Positions 34,683-43,819 of a stretch of 64,000 nucleotides of DNA are shown here, piece by piece. Position numbers and translations under genes: made by a program. Numbering within the stretch: position 1 is the first letter of the stretch; each line of letters starts with the position of its first letter. The notes beneath the pieces are model-generated. The model was not told the origin of the DNA. It did not search any database and saw nothing but the letters and a program-made list of their open reading frames with translations. This DNA comes from Caballeronia sp. TF1N1 (GTDB taxonomy: Bacteria; Pseudomonadota; Gammaproteobacteria; Burkholderiales; Burkholderiaceae): assembly GCF_022878925.1 (NCBI RefSeq), contig NZ_CP084627.1, forward strand, positions 248,001-312,000, written 5' to 3'.

Positions 34683-36051
34683 GAACCTGTCCGCATTTTT
34701 GTGTGCGAGGCGGTTAGCGGAGTCACCCGCGTGCGTTGGTAAAACGCTCTCCAAACAGGATGGCAAACTGGTTCATCGCGGACGACCAGTCGAACGCCGC
34801 GCGTACTGACTTTGCCAGCACGTTGCGCAATGCCAGCCACAGCAGCTTGATGGCGGCCTCGTCATTGGGGAAGTGGCCGCGTGTCTTGATGATCTTGCGT
34901 AGTTGCATGTTCAGACTCTCAATGGCGTTTGTGGTGTAGACGACACGGCGTATGTCCGGCGGAAACACGAAGAACGGTGTGACGTTCTCCCACGCCCGTC
35001 GCCACGACTGCACGATAGTCGGATACTTCGCACCCCACGGGCCTTCGGCAAAGGCCTCCAGGGCCTGCTGAGCGGCCTGTTCACTCGCGGCGGCATAGAC
35101 CGGCCGCAGCGCTGCGGCCACGCTCTTGCGGTCCTTGTAGCTGGCGTACTCCAGACTGTTGCGGATCAGATGCACGATGCAGGTCTGCACGGCCGTGCGC
35201 GGGTACGCCGTGCCAATCGCCTCAGCCAGTCCCTTCAGGCCGTCGACCACCGCGATCAGGATGTCCTGGCAGCCCCGGGTCTTCAGTTCGTTGAACACTT
35301 TCAGCCAGAACTTCGCCCCTTCGGTCTGTTCGATCCACAGGCCGAGCACATCGCGCTGGCCGTCGGCCTGAATACCCAGCGCCAGATACACCGCCTTGTT
35401 GCTCACCACGCCGTCGCCACGGATCTTCACACGCAGCGCGTCGAAGAACACCACCGGGTACATCGGCTCAAGCGGACGGCTTTGCCAGGCGAGCGCTTCA
35501 GCCATGACTTCGTCGGTGACCGAGCTGATGAAATAGGGCGAAACCTCGGTGCCATAGGCTTCGGCCAGAAACGCCTGGATCTCGCGCACACTCATGCCGC
35601 GCGCGTACATGGCGATGATGCGCTCGTCGAAACCGGTAAAACGGCGCTCGTGTTTCGGAATAAGGATGGGTTCAAAACTGCCGTCACGATCACGCGGCAG
35701 ATCGACCCTGAGCGGGCCATAATCGGTGATGAGCGTCTTGCCGCCTGGCGCCGTTACGTTCGTTGTCCTGGCCGTCGGGTTTCGGCTGCCCCGCCAGGTC
35801 GCCCAGATGCATCTTCATCTCGGCGCCCATCGCGCGCTCGATGAGTGCCTTGTTGAACGCCAGCATCAGGTCCTGGACCTCGGTGGGCGTCATCGGGCCT
35901 TTGACCAGGTCATCCAGCAGACCTTCCGGAAGGGCAGGCAGCGGCCCTCGGGCCGCTGCCTGAGAAGCGACGGTGCGTTTCTTCTTCATCGGCATATCCA
36001 TGACTTTTACCTCTCATAATATGCCTCGCCCACAGAATTACGGATAGGTCC
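34683..36051 (-). mobile_element. IS256-family insertion inside the CRISPR array
   Basis: The left end (ACCTGTCCGCA from 34685) and the reverse complement of the right end (ACCTATCCGTA, ending at 36049) are imperfect inverted repeats that extend through GCGAGGC on both sides. The element carries one reverse-strand transposase split by a frameshift. The bases flanking the two ends do not repeat each other, so the 8-9 bp target duplication normal for IS256 is not evident. Boundaries are accurate to a few bases. Confidence 0.8.
34723..36001 (-). pseudogene. IS256-family transposase, frameshifted
   Basis: The N-terminal part (35690-36001) ends in frame as NERNGARRQDAHHRLW, which is out of register. 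The correct continuation is in another frame: GGKTLITDYGPLRVDLPRDR, then MYARGMSVREIQAFLAEAYG (34723-35610). The DDE residues are visible in VFFDALRVKIR, VVDGLKGL and TNAIESLNMQLRK. A shift of one base around 35740-35765 splits the roughly 420-residue mutator-type transposase. The family does not normally need frameshifting, so the copy is probably dead. Confidence 0.85.
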
Positions 36052-36081
36052 AACGCCAGTCAAGCTGCGATCCAAAACACA

Positions 36082-36216
36082 GTTTGCTGCCGTGTAGGCA
36101 GCTGAGAAAAATCATTGCGGAGATGAATAATTGACTGAGAGGTTTGCTGCCGCGTAGGCAGCTGAGAAAGCACACTGCGCTGGACGGCAACGCGCTGTCC
36201 TTTGCTGCCGCCTAGG
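36082..36216 (+). CRISPR. Distal end of the CRISPR array
   Basis: Two full repeats (36082-36109 with the GTGTA loop, and 36142-36169) and a degenerate last repeat (from 36201, TTTGCTGCCGCCTAGGC) continue the array beyond the IS element in the same orientation. The decayed final repeat marks the trailer end. From 36217 to 36402 I see no gene; ALDH begins at 36403. Confidence 0.92.
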
Positions 36217-36402
36217 CAAACCGCCAAAACCACGACTGAAAAGCCATCACCCAAACCCCTCCGCCCGCTCGCCCAAGCCGCCAAAGAAACCCGAAACCAC
36301 CCACCCATACACCCCACCCTATACAAACGATAAGAATGTTTTTCTATCGACAACGCCGTAAGTGCCCCACCATGACACGATTCGATAAAAGCGGAGACGA
36401 TC

Positions 36403-37854
36403 ATGGCAAGCACCACGGATTTGAAGCGCTACGAACTGTTGATCGGCGGCGAGTTCGTCCGGCCCGGCGGCGCGGAATATTCGACGAATCTCGATCCCGC
36501 CACTGAAGAGCCGATCGCCTACGTCGCCCAAGGCACCGCCGCCGATGTCGATCGCGCCGTGATCGCCGCCCGCGCAGCGCTCAAGCCGTGGAACGCCATT
36601 CGCGCGGCGGATCGCGGGCGCATTCTGATGAAGCTCGCCGACCTCCTGCGCCAAAATCAGGACGAACTCGCCGCGCTCGAAAGTCTAGACGGCGGCAAAC
36701 CAATCGCGGCCGTGCATCGGCAAGACGTGCCCGCCGCCATCGACACGCTGACCTACTACGCCGGCTGGTGCGACAAAATCAACGGCCAGGTCGTCCCCGC
36801 GCGACCCGACGCGCTCACCTACACCGTGCGCGAGCCGGTCGGCGTCGTCGCGGCCATCGTGCCATGGAATTTTCCGCTGATGATCGGCATGTGGAAGATC
36901 GCGCCCGCGCTTGCCTGCGGCTGCACGCTGATCGTCAAGCCCGCCGAAATCACGCCGCTCTCCGCGCTGATGATCGGCCGGCTCGCGCTCGAAGCCGGCG
37001 TGCCGCCCGGCGTGCTCAATATCGTGACGGGCAAGGGTTCGGTCGTCGGCGATGCGCTCGTCGCGCATCCAGGCATCGACAAAGTGACGTTCACGGGATC
37101 GCCATCGGTGGGACGCGGCATCCTGCAAGGCGCGGCAGGCAACTTCAAACGCGTCACGCTAGAGCTGGGCGGCAAATCCGCCAACGTTATTTTCGGGGAT
37201 GCCAACATCGACGGCGCCGTGCGCGCGGCCGCCTCGGGCATCTTCTTCAACGCGGGGCAGGTGTGTTCGGCGGGCTCGCGCATCCTGGCGCAACGCACGG
37301 TCTACGACGAAGTGGTCGAGCGCCTCGCCGAACGCGCGCGCACCATCAAGCTCGGCGATCCGTCGAAGCGCGAAACCAACATGGGCCCCGTCATCTCCGC
37401 CAAACAGATGCAGAGCGTGCTGAATTACGTGGACATCGGCAAGGAGGAGGGCGCGTCGCTCGTGACGGGCGGACGGCGCGTCGGCGAGCGCGGTTACTTC
37501 GTCGAGCCGACCGTATTTGCGAACGTCGAACACGAGATGCGCATCTCGCAGGAAGAAATCTTCGGACCGGTCGCAAGCGTGATTCCGTTCGATGACGAAG
37601 CCGACGCGCTACGCATCGCGAACGGCACGCTGTATAGCCTCGCGGCGGGCGTGTGGAGCGCGGATATCGGACGCGTGCATCGCATGGCGGCGGGGCTCAA
37701 GGCGGGCACGGTGTGGATCAACACTTACGGCTATACGGATGTGCGCTTGCCCTGGGGCGGCTCCGGCGATTCCGGCTTCGGCCGTGAACACGGCGATGTC
37801 GCCATCGAAAACTTTACGGAGCCCAAGGCGGTTTGGGTTTCATTGACGCCTTGA
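36403..37854 (+). CDS. NAD(P)-dependent aldehyde dehydrogenase
   Basis: A 483-residue aldehyde dehydrogenase oxidising an aldehyde to the acid. Cofactor-binding VTFTGSPSVGRG, catalytic Glu254 in LELGGKSANVIF and nucleophile Cys288 in FFNAGQVCSAGSRI are all present, as is the C-terminal LPWGGSGDSGFGREHG. GGAG precedes the ATG. The subfamily looks like betaine, aminobutyraldehyde or phenylacetaldehyde enzymes; the substrate cannot be told. It is the first ordinary gene beyond the mobile region and appears monocistronic. Confidence 0.9.
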   Translation: MASTTDLKRYELLIGGEFVRPGGAEYSTNLDPATEEPIAYVAQGTAADVDRAVIAARAALKPWNAIRAADRGRILMKLADLLRQNQDELAALESLDGGKPIAAVHRQDVPAAIDTLTYYAGWCDKINGQVVPARPDALTYTVREPVGVVAAIVPWNFPLMIGMWKIAPALACGCTLIVKPAEITPLSALMIGRLALEAGVPPGVLNIVTGKGSVVGDALVAHPGIDKVTFTGSPSVGRGILQGAAGNFKRVTLELGGKSANVIFGDANIDGAVRAAASGIFFNAGQVCSAGSRILAQRTVYDEVVERLAERARTIKLGDPSKRETNMGPVISAKQMQSVLNYVDIGKEEGASLVTGGRRVGERGYFVEPTVFANVEHEMRISQEEIFGPVASVIPFDDEADALRIANGTLYSLAAGVWSADIGRVHRMAAGLKAGTVWINTYGYTDVRLPWGGSGDSGFGREHGDVAIENFTEPKAVWVSLTP

Positions 37855-38046
37855 TACGGGCTTTTCAAACAGCGCCAGCTTTGAATGTAGGCTGCTGCTT
37901 GTTTCTGTAGAAAGCGCGTTCGTCGGCGTTCGGATTGCGGCACCTGCACAACCCAATGCCGGAAGGCGGCCCGCACTAATGCCGGTCCGCCTTTCGAAAA
38001 TCATGAAAGCGCGTTCAACGTTCCATACGAATACCGAAGCCGAGAA

Positions 38047-38391
38047 TCAAGCTCGCACCTCTTTTCCTTCGTCATCCCGCGCGCGCCAAAGCCGCGCGCG
38101 CTGCGTGCTGTCTTTATACTGCACGGTGTTTTGGCGGCACGCTTCGAGTGTCGAATTCTTCCGCTCGACAATTGCGCCGCAAAGAAACTCCGCGCTATAA
38201 GCCTTCAAAAGATGCGGCGAATGCGTCGCGATATATTGGGCGATCTTTCCGTAATCGCTTTCGGTCGAAGCGAGCGCGCGGTAGGTATCGGCATCCCAAC
38301 GGAACATCAGGTCGAGCTCTTCGAATGCAGTATTGAAAGCGCACACTTGCGCCTGAACTTCGCGGTCGTCGCTTAAGGTCGCATGACTCAT
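38047..38391 (-). CDS. Conserved-looking hypothetical protein
   Basis: A 114-residue, Ala/Glu/Arg-rich helical protein with no recognised family (FNTAFEELDLMFRWDADTYR near residue 20; the segment AEFLCGAIVERKN later). It is alone on the reverse strand, with about 190 bases of empty sequence downstream towards the aldehyde dehydrogenase and about 100 upstream to the LysR gene. GGAGACGAAC precedes its ATG, which favours a real gene. Confidence 0.6.
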   Translation of the reverse strand: MSHATLSDDREVQAQVCAFNTAFEELDLMFRWDADTYRALASTESDYGKIAQYIATHSPHLLKAYSAEFLCGAIVERKNSTLEACRQNTVQYKDSTQRARLWRARDDEGKEVRA

Positions 38392-38488
38392 GTTCGTCTC
38401 CTGTATGGCCGTGGGGCTTCCATGCAGGATAGGGAACTCGATCCATTTACGAAAATTAAAGTTTCTTCGCGTTTATATTTCGGATGAC

Positions 38489-39436
38489 TTATACATCGGG
38501 TTTACCGGTACTCGCGACAATATGCGTAATCGCTTCGATCTGAGCCGCGCCTTCATCGACGAGAAATTGCTTGAATGCCAATGCAACCGGAGGCAAACGC
38601 TTGTTGTTGCGATGAACGACGAACCAGTTGAGCATGACGGGAAAACCCTTGATATCCAACACCGCGAGTTTGCCAACTTGCAATTCCATGCTGATGGTGT
38701 GAGCAGACAAAAAGCTCACGCCCATGCCCGCAATGACAGCCTGCTTGATGGTTTCCGTGCTGGTTATCTCCATTGCCACATTCAGATTGGCGAGCCGGCC
38801 GGCAAAGCCTTCTTCCATCGAATTCCATGTGTCGGAACCGCGCTCACGAACGATAAACGGTTCATCCGCAAGCGCTTCTAGCGGCACGTCCTTGAGCCCG
38901 ACCAGCGGATGATCCGGCGGCGCAACGATCACATACGGATGCGGCGCGAAAGAGATATTCACCGTGTCCATGTCGCGCGGCGGCCGAACCATGACGGCCA
39001 GGTCGGTGAGATTATCAGTCAGTTGATGCAGCAGTTCCTCGCGATTATGGACCGCAAGGTTGAGGCGGACATCCGTATTACGTTTGGTGAATGCCGCAAG
39101 CAAGCGCGGAAAGAAGTAGTCGCCCGCGCTAATGACCGCCACGTTGAGCGTACCGCCCGAAACCCCTTTGAGCCGCGCCATGGCGTCATCGGCTTCGCGG
39201 AATTGTTCGAGGATCGCGCGGCTGTGATGAAGCATCTCGTTGCCCGCGGTCGTCAGATAAATCTTTTTGCCGAGTTGCTCGAAAAGCGGCATGCCCGCAT
39301 GTTCTTCGAGCTGTTTGACCTGCGTGGAAACAGCCGGCTGAGTGAGATAAAGCTCTTCGGCCGCGCGGGAAAAGCTCAACCGGCGTGCAACCGTTTCGAA
39401 GATTTTGAGTTGACGCAGGGTAGCATTACGCAGCAC
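38489..39436 (-). CDS. LysR-type regulator (CbbR-like)
   Basis: A 315-residue LysR regulator. The winged helix occupies residues 5-65 (FSRAAEELYLTQPAVSTQVK), followed by the two-lobe effector domain (VISAGDYFFPRLLAAFTKRN and ETIKQAVIAGMGVSFLSAHT) closest in style to CbbR/CysB-like proteins that sense small carbon metabolites. It is divergent from the OxlT gene across 441 bases, the classic layout for a LysR regulating its neighbour, so control of the antiporter is inferred. Confidence 0.85.
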   Translation of the reverse strand: MLRNATLRQLKIFETVARRLSFSRAAEELYLTQPAVSTQVKQLEEHAGMPLFEQLGKKIYLTTAGNEMLHHSRAILEQFREADDAMARLKGVSGGTLNVAVISAGDYFFPRLLAAFTKRNTDVRLNLAVHNREELLHQLTDNLTDLAVMVRPPRDMDTVNISFAPHPYVIVAPPDHPLVGLKDVPLEALADEPFIVRERGSDTWNSMEEGFAGRLANLNVAMEITSTETIKQAVIAGMGVSFLSAHTISMELQVGKLAVLDIKGFPVMLNWFVVHRNNKRLPPVALAFKQFLVDEGAAQIEAITHIVASTGKPDV

Positions 39437-39877
39437 GGCGGGCCCTCATCCATTCACGATACTGAATTTATACAATAATTTTTTCTAACTTTCCTTAATC
39501 GTTTATATCCCCCACGATGCTTTCACGTCCTGCCAGTCTGTAAGACTTTCAAGGGCGAAGCGCACGGCCCCCACGGCGCGGCATCTTTAGTACCCAGCCA
39601 AAAAACGAAGCCTGCAAAGGCCGCATCAACCATCCAGCTCTATTGGGAATCGCTCGAAATGATTCTTCGATCGCCTGACGCGGATGCTTGCCGGATGTTC
39701 TCATCCATCGCCTTGTTCGATACGCGTTGCCACGCCCACGCCCACGCCCGCGTCGCGTTACCCGAGCACTTTCCCTGACCGACCGCCACGCCGCCGACGC
39801 GCATATCGATGCACTCGCGCCGGCATCTCGCTGTAAATCAAGCGCCGCACGAGCGCGAATGAATAACGGAGACAGAC
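39437..39877 (+). promoter_or_regulatory. Divergent LysR/OxlT control region
   Basis: This 441-base gap has no convincing gene. The LysR-proximal end is A/T-rich (around 39455-39510), and the T-N11-A type sequence ATACTGAATTTATAC there is a possible LysR site. GGAGA precedes the OxlT ATG. Antisense reading frames across the region are shadows of high GC content. Confidence 0.4.
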
Positions 39878-41230
39878 ATGGCAAGCGCAGACACGGTTGT
39901 GTCCGGGCAACCGCACGGGCGTCATCACAACAGGTGGGTTCAGTTGACGATCGGTATCCTGTGCATGGGACTCGTCGCCAACCTTCAATATGCATGGACG
40001 CTGTTCGTCGTACCGATGGATGCCAAGCACCATTGGGGCCAAGCGGCGATCCAGACCGCCTTCACCATCTTCATCGTCACCGAAACCTGGCTCGTGCCCG
40101 TCGAAGGCTGGCTCGTCGATAAGTTCGGGCCCCGGCCCGTCGTCATAGGCGGCTCGATCTGCGCGGCCATCGGCTGGTGCATCGATGCGCATGCGACCAG
40201 CCTCATGCATCTCTACATCGCGGCCGTGGTGGCGGGCGTGGGCGCGGGCTGCGTGTACGGCACGTGCGTGGGCACGGCGCTCAAGTGGTTCCCGGACAAG
40301 CGCGGCCTTGCGGCGGGTTTGACGGCCGCTGGTTTCGGCGCGGGCGCGGCGGTCACGGTCATCCCCATCTCCAACATGATTCAGAGTGCGGGCTACGAGC
40401 ACGCGTTCATGTTCTTCGGCATCTTCCAGGGCGTGTGCATCTTCCTGCTCGCGCTCATGCTGATTCGTCCGAAGCCGCCCTTGAACGTGGTTCCGGCCAA
40501 GCGCGTGGTGTCCACGAAAATCGACTACACCACCGGGCAGATGGTGCGTGCGCCGCTCTTCTGGGTGCTGTACCTGATGTTCGTGTTCGTCGCGGCGGGC
40601 GGCGTGATCGCCACGGCGCAGTTCGGCCCGATTGCCAAGGAATACGGCTTCGCGAAGATGCCCGTGAATATCCTCGGCGTGACCTTGCCGCTGCTTGCGA
40701 TGACGCTGTCCATCGACAACCTGTGCAACGGTTTCACACGGCCTTTGTGCGGCTTCATTTCGGATAAGATCGGCCGCGAGAACACCATGTTCATCATCTT
40801 TCTGGGCGAAGGCGTGGCGCTGCTCGGGCTGATGCAGTTCGGCCACAATCCGTACATGTTCATGCTGTTCGCCGCGCTCACGTTCCTGTGCTGGGGCGAG
40901 ATATTCTCGATTTTTCCCGCCACTTGCGCGGATACTTTCGGCAGCAAATACGCGGCGGCCAACGCGGGCACGCTTTACACGGCAAAAGGCACGGCGTCGA
41001 TGCTGGTGCCGCTTGCCTCGGTGCTCGCGTCGATTGGTTCGTGGAACGCGGTCTTCATCACGGCGGCGATCACGTCGATTGCAGCGGGCCTGTGCGCTAA
41101 GTTCGTGCTCGCGCCGATGCGCAAACGCTGGATCGAAAACACGGTCGCCGAAACGGCCGCGGATTCGTCGATCAACGCGTCGTTTCAGGCGGGCTGGAGC
41201 GACGCGCCGCGCAAACCGTCGGTGCAGTGA
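39878..41230 (+). CDS. oxlT: Oxalate/formate antiporter (OxlT family)
   Basis: A 450-residue major facilitator with about 12 membrane segments, of the oxalate:formate antiporter family (LTIGILCMGLVANLQYAWTL, then GPRPVVIGGSICAAIG). The Lys in TAKGTASMLVPLAS (helix 11) and the Arg in NGFTRPLCGFISDKIG correspond to the charged residues that bind oxalate in OxlT. It would import oxalate in exchange for formate or a similar acid in the inner membrane. The second LysR gene starts 9 bases after its stop. Confidence 0.85.
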   Translation: MASADTVVSGQPHGRHHNRWVQLTIGILCMGLVANLQYAWTLFVVPMDAKHHWGQAAIQTAFTIFIVTETWLVPVEGWLVDKFGPRPVVIGGSICAAIGWCIDAHATSLMHLYIAAVVAGVGAGCVYGTCVGTALKWFPDKRGLAAGLTAAGFGAGAAVTVIPISNMIQSAGYEHAFMFFGIFQGVCIFLLALMLIRPKPPLNVVPAKRVVSTKIDYTTGQMVRAPLFWVLYLMFVFVAAGGVIATAQFGPIAKEYGFAKMPVNILGVTLPLLAMTLSIDNLCNGFTRPLCGFISDKIGRENTMFIIFLGEGVALLGLMQFGHNPYMFMLFAALTFLCWGEIFSIFPATCADTFGSKYAAANAGTLYTAKGTASMLVPLASVLASIGSWNAVFITAAITSIAAGLCAKFVLAPMRKRWIENTVAETAADSSINASFQAGWSDAPRKPSVQ

Positions 41231-41239
41231 GCGAGCGGC

Positions 41240-42181
41240 ATGCGCGATCGTCGAGATGAAATCGCGCCGCCGCTTTGCGTATCGCTGCATCAGTTGCGGT
41301 TGTTCGTCACGCTCGCGCGGCATCGCAGTTTTACCCGCGCGGGCGATGAATTCGGTATCACGCAGTCGGCGGTCAGCCGCAGCATCCGCGAACTCGAGGA
41401 TGAACTCGCGCTGCGGCTTTTCGACCGCACGACGCGTCAGGTCGCGCTCACCGATACCGGGCGTACGCTGCTCGGGCGCATCGCGCCGCTCGTCGAGGAA
41501 CTCGAAGCGACGCTGCGGCCGCGCACCGCGGACGAAGCCGAACCGGGCGTCGTCAATCTTGCCAGCAGTTGCAGCCTGACCGCGAGCGTGTTGCCTGCGT
41601 TGCTCGGCTCGTGTCATGAGCGGCATCCGGGAATCGCGGTCGAGGTGATGGACCGGCCGCAGAACGCCGTGCTGCAACTGGTGCGTTCGAGCGAAGCGGA
41701 CATGGGGCTCGTGATCGCGCCCGGGAGTCTCGACGAACTCGTTGCGGAACCGCTTTTCGACGACGACCTCGCTGCTGTCGTCAACGTGTCGAGCCCGCTT
41801 GGCGATGCGGACTATATCGACTGGACGCAACTGCGCGCTTCGCCACTTCTCCTCCTCGATGACGACACCGGCAGCCTCGATGCCATCGAAGGCGCGCTTG
41901 CGCGTCACGCGGTGACGGGCGCCTTGCGTCAGCGTCTCGCGCAGCCGGTTGCCGTCGCGCGAATGGCGCAGGCGGGACTTGGCATCGGCGTCTTGCCGAT
42001 GCATGCGCGGATGGCTTGCGAGACCATCGGCGTGCGGTTCGTGCCGCTTGCGCCGCGGGCCGTGCGAACGGTGATGCTCGTGCGGCGGCGCGGGCATGCG
42101 TTGCGGGCGAATGCAGCGCATGTGTGGTCGCATGTTGCGGCGTCTTCGTCGCGGAGTTCGATGGCGTTTCAGGCTGCGTGA
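41240..42181 (+). CDS. LysR-type regulator
   Basis: A 313-residue LysR protein with its helix-turn-helix at residues 18-75 (HRSFTRAGDEFGITQSAVSR) and a substrate-binding domain (VNLASSCSLTASVLPALLGS). It lies 9 bases downstream of the antiporter gene on the same strand, so the two are probably co-transcribed. The ligand is unknown; the location suggests a small organic acid. Confidence 0.85.
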   Translation: MRDRRDEIAPPLCVSLHQLRLFVTLARHRSFTRAGDEFGITQSAVSRSIRELEDELALRLFDRTTRQVALTDTGRTLLGRIAPLVEELEATLRPRTADEAEPGVVNLASSCSLTASVLPALLGSCHERHPGIAVEVMDRPQNAVLQLVRSSEADMGLVIAPGSLDELVAEPLFDDDLAAVVNVSSPLGDADYIDWTQLRASPLLLLDDDTGSLDAIEGALARHAVTGALRQRLAQPVAVARMAQAGLGIGVLPMHARMACETIGVRFVPLAPRAVRTVMLVRRRGHALRANAAHVWSHVAASSSRSSMAFQAA

Positions 42182-42425
42182 ATCCGCGCGGACGCCGCGC
42201 AGGCGTAGTCATACGTCGAGTGCTATGCATCGTCACCCGGCGGTGCGCAGAACCTTAGTCGTCGCTATCGAACTGTTTCTGTTTGACGCTCACGCGGCGC
42301 GCGCGCCTAATTCCCATAGCAGGCTTTCCCTAAACGACACGACACAAACGCGCTCCTCGTGCGGGTTTCCGCTCGTCCGAAAGCGCGCGATTCGCCTTGT
42401 CGCTCCCCATTATGGAATGTAGTAT

Positions 42426-42439
42426 CTTGTATATCAGAA
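42426..42439 (+). promoter_or_regulatory. Operator-like site upstream of panE2-like gene
   Basis: CTTGTATATCAGAA. Its exact reverse complement lies after the gene at 43512-43525 and close variants lie in the sucC/ThDP gap. It is placed 34 bases before the ATG and is probably bound by the GntR regulator encoded nearby. Confidence 0.6.
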
Positions 42440-42472
42440 GGTGATCCGCATACAACCTCAGGAGACGAAATC

Positions 42473-43486
42473 ATGAAAATCTGCGTGTATGGCGCCGGTG
42501 CGATCGGTGCATATATGGGCGCGCAACTCGCGCGGGCTGGAGCGGACGTCAGCTTCGTGGCGCGCGGGCCGCATCTCGCGGCAATGCAAGCGAACGGCGT
42601 GAAGCTTCAGATCGATGGCGAGGAACACGTCGTCAAAGTCCGCTGCACGAACAATCCCGCCGAACTCGGCCCGCAAGATTTCGTGATCATCGCGCTGAAG
42701 GCGCATTCGGTGCCGGGCGTCGTCGATCTCATTCCGCCGCTCCTTGGACCCGATACGGCGATCATCACCGCCGTCAATGGCCTGCCTTACTGGTACTTCT
42801 ACGAGCATGGCGGCGAACTCGCTGGAACGACGCTGCAAAGCATCGACCCAAGCGGGCGGCAGTGGAGCGTGTTCGGACCTGAGCGCGCAATCGGCTGCGT
42901 GCTGCTGCCGGCGGCGGAGATCGCGGAGCCGGGCGTCATCAAGCATGTGTACGGCAAGAAGTTTCCCATCGGCGAACCGAGCGGCAAGATCACCCCGCGC
43001 CTGCAGGCGCTGCACGACATCATGGCCGCCGCCGACATGGAAGCGCCGATGCGCGACAACATCCGCGATGAAATCTGGCTCAAGCTCTGGGGCAACCTGT
43101 GTTTCAACCCGATCAGCGCGCTCACGCATGCGACGCTCGACGTGCTGACGAGCGACCCCGGCACGCGCGCGCTTTCCAAAGCGATGATGCTGGAAGCAAA
43201 AGCAATCGGCGACAGGATCGGCGTCAACTTTCGCGTCGATGTGGAGCGGCGCATCAATGGCGCGGGCGCGGTGGGCGCGCACAAGACATCGATGCTCATG
43301 GACTGCGAAGCCGGCCGCCCGATGGAGATCGATCCGCTCATCACCGTCGTGCAGGAAATCGGGCGCCTTGTGAAAGCCGAGACACCGATGATCGATGCCG
43401 TTCTCGCATTGATCAAGCTGCGCGAAGGCGTGAACCAAGGCACGGCCAAGGCTTTACCGCCCCCGCAAACGCAGAAAGCCGCCTAA
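42473..43486 (+). CDS. PanE-family reductase, candidate oxalyl-CoA reductase
   Basis: A 337-residue protein of the ketopantoate reductase fold: an N-terminal NADP-binding GAGAIGAYMGAQLARAGADV and a C-terminal helical domain with LWGNLCFNPISALTHATLDV and GAHKTSMLMDCEAGRPMEID. A PanE paralogue (PanE2) of Methylorubrum extorquens reduces oxalyl-CoA to glyoxylate in oxalate growth. The antiporter, Frc and ThDP genes here make the same role likely. AGGAGA precedes the ATG. True ketopantoate reduction for pantothenate is the alternative, but no pan genes are nearby. Confidence 0.65.
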   Translation: MKICVYGAGAIGAYMGAQLARAGADVSFVARGPHLAAMQANGVKLQIDGEEHVVKVRCTNNPAELGPQDFVIIALKAHSVPGVVDLIPPLLGPDTAIITAVNGLPYWYFYEHGGELAGTTLQSIDPSGRQWSVFGPERAIGCVLLPAAEIAEPGVIKHVYGKKFPIGEPSGKITPRLQALHDIMAAADMEAPMRDNIRDEIWLKLWGNLCFNPISALTHATLDVLTSDPGTRALSKAMMLEAKAIGDRIGVNFRVDVERRINGAGAVGAHKTSMLMDCEAGRPMEIDPLITVVQEIGRLVKAETPMIDAVLALIKLREGVNQGTAKALPPPQTQKAA

Positions 43487-43511
43487 ACTGCATCCAGGAA
43501 GCCGGCGTTGT

Positions 43512-43525
43512 TTCTGATATACAAG
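43512..43525 (-). promoter_or_regulatory. Operator-like site before the GntR unit
   Basis: TTCTGATATACAAG, the perfect 14-base reverse complement of the site at 42426. It lies about 70 bases before the small membrane gene and the GntR gene, consistent with autoregulation. Confidence 0.6.
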
Positions 43526-43597
43526 ATGCAAAATATGTTGAAATGTATTGCAACGCAACATATACTGAGGGCTCTTGAAGATTAACCGGAGCCTGAA

Positions 43598-43819
43598 ATG
43601 AGCATCGCCTTGTTGGTTGTCATCGGATTCGCGCTGGTTGCCGTGGGTGTGGGCGTTACGTTTATGATTGCGTCGGCGGTGCCGCAGGACATGCTGCAGC
43701 GCGCACAGGATCACGGTCGGTTTGCCGGTCTCGCGGCGGACGACCAGAACGGCGGTTCGGGCAAGCGTGTCGATGCTTCCCGCCCGCACATGGGAACTCA
43801 AGTCATCAATGCCATCTGA
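43598..43819 (+). CDS. Small membrane protein upstream of GntR
   Basis: A 73-residue protein with one long hydrophobic N-terminal segment (ALLVVIGFALVAVGVGVTF) and a polar tail. CCGGAGCC lies before the ATG. Its end overlaps the GntR start by 11 bases, so it is translated with the regulator. No family is recognised; a small leader or a membrane-anchored partner is possible. Confidence 0.5.
   Translation: MSIALLVVIGFALVAVGVGVTFMIASAVPQDMLQRAQDHGRFAGLAADDQNGGSGKRVDASRPHMGTQVINAI

Noticed and set aside
31998..34840. Long repetitive reading frames on both strands across the CRISPR array
   Set aside because: They are translations of the 28-base repeat (for example LLPRRQLRN and SAAYAAAN units) with a period of about 60 bases, not proteins.
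39758..42133. A 791-residue reverse-strand frame over the OxlT and LysR genes
   Set aside because: It is His/Arg-rich and antisense to two well-recognised proteins; high GC opens the opposite frame.
42473..43486. Biosynthetic ketopantoate reductase (panE) as the first call
   Set aside because: The context (OxlT, Frc, ThDP enzyme, GntR) favours the PanE2-type oxalyl-CoA reductase, so no firm panE symbol was given; kept as an alternative.
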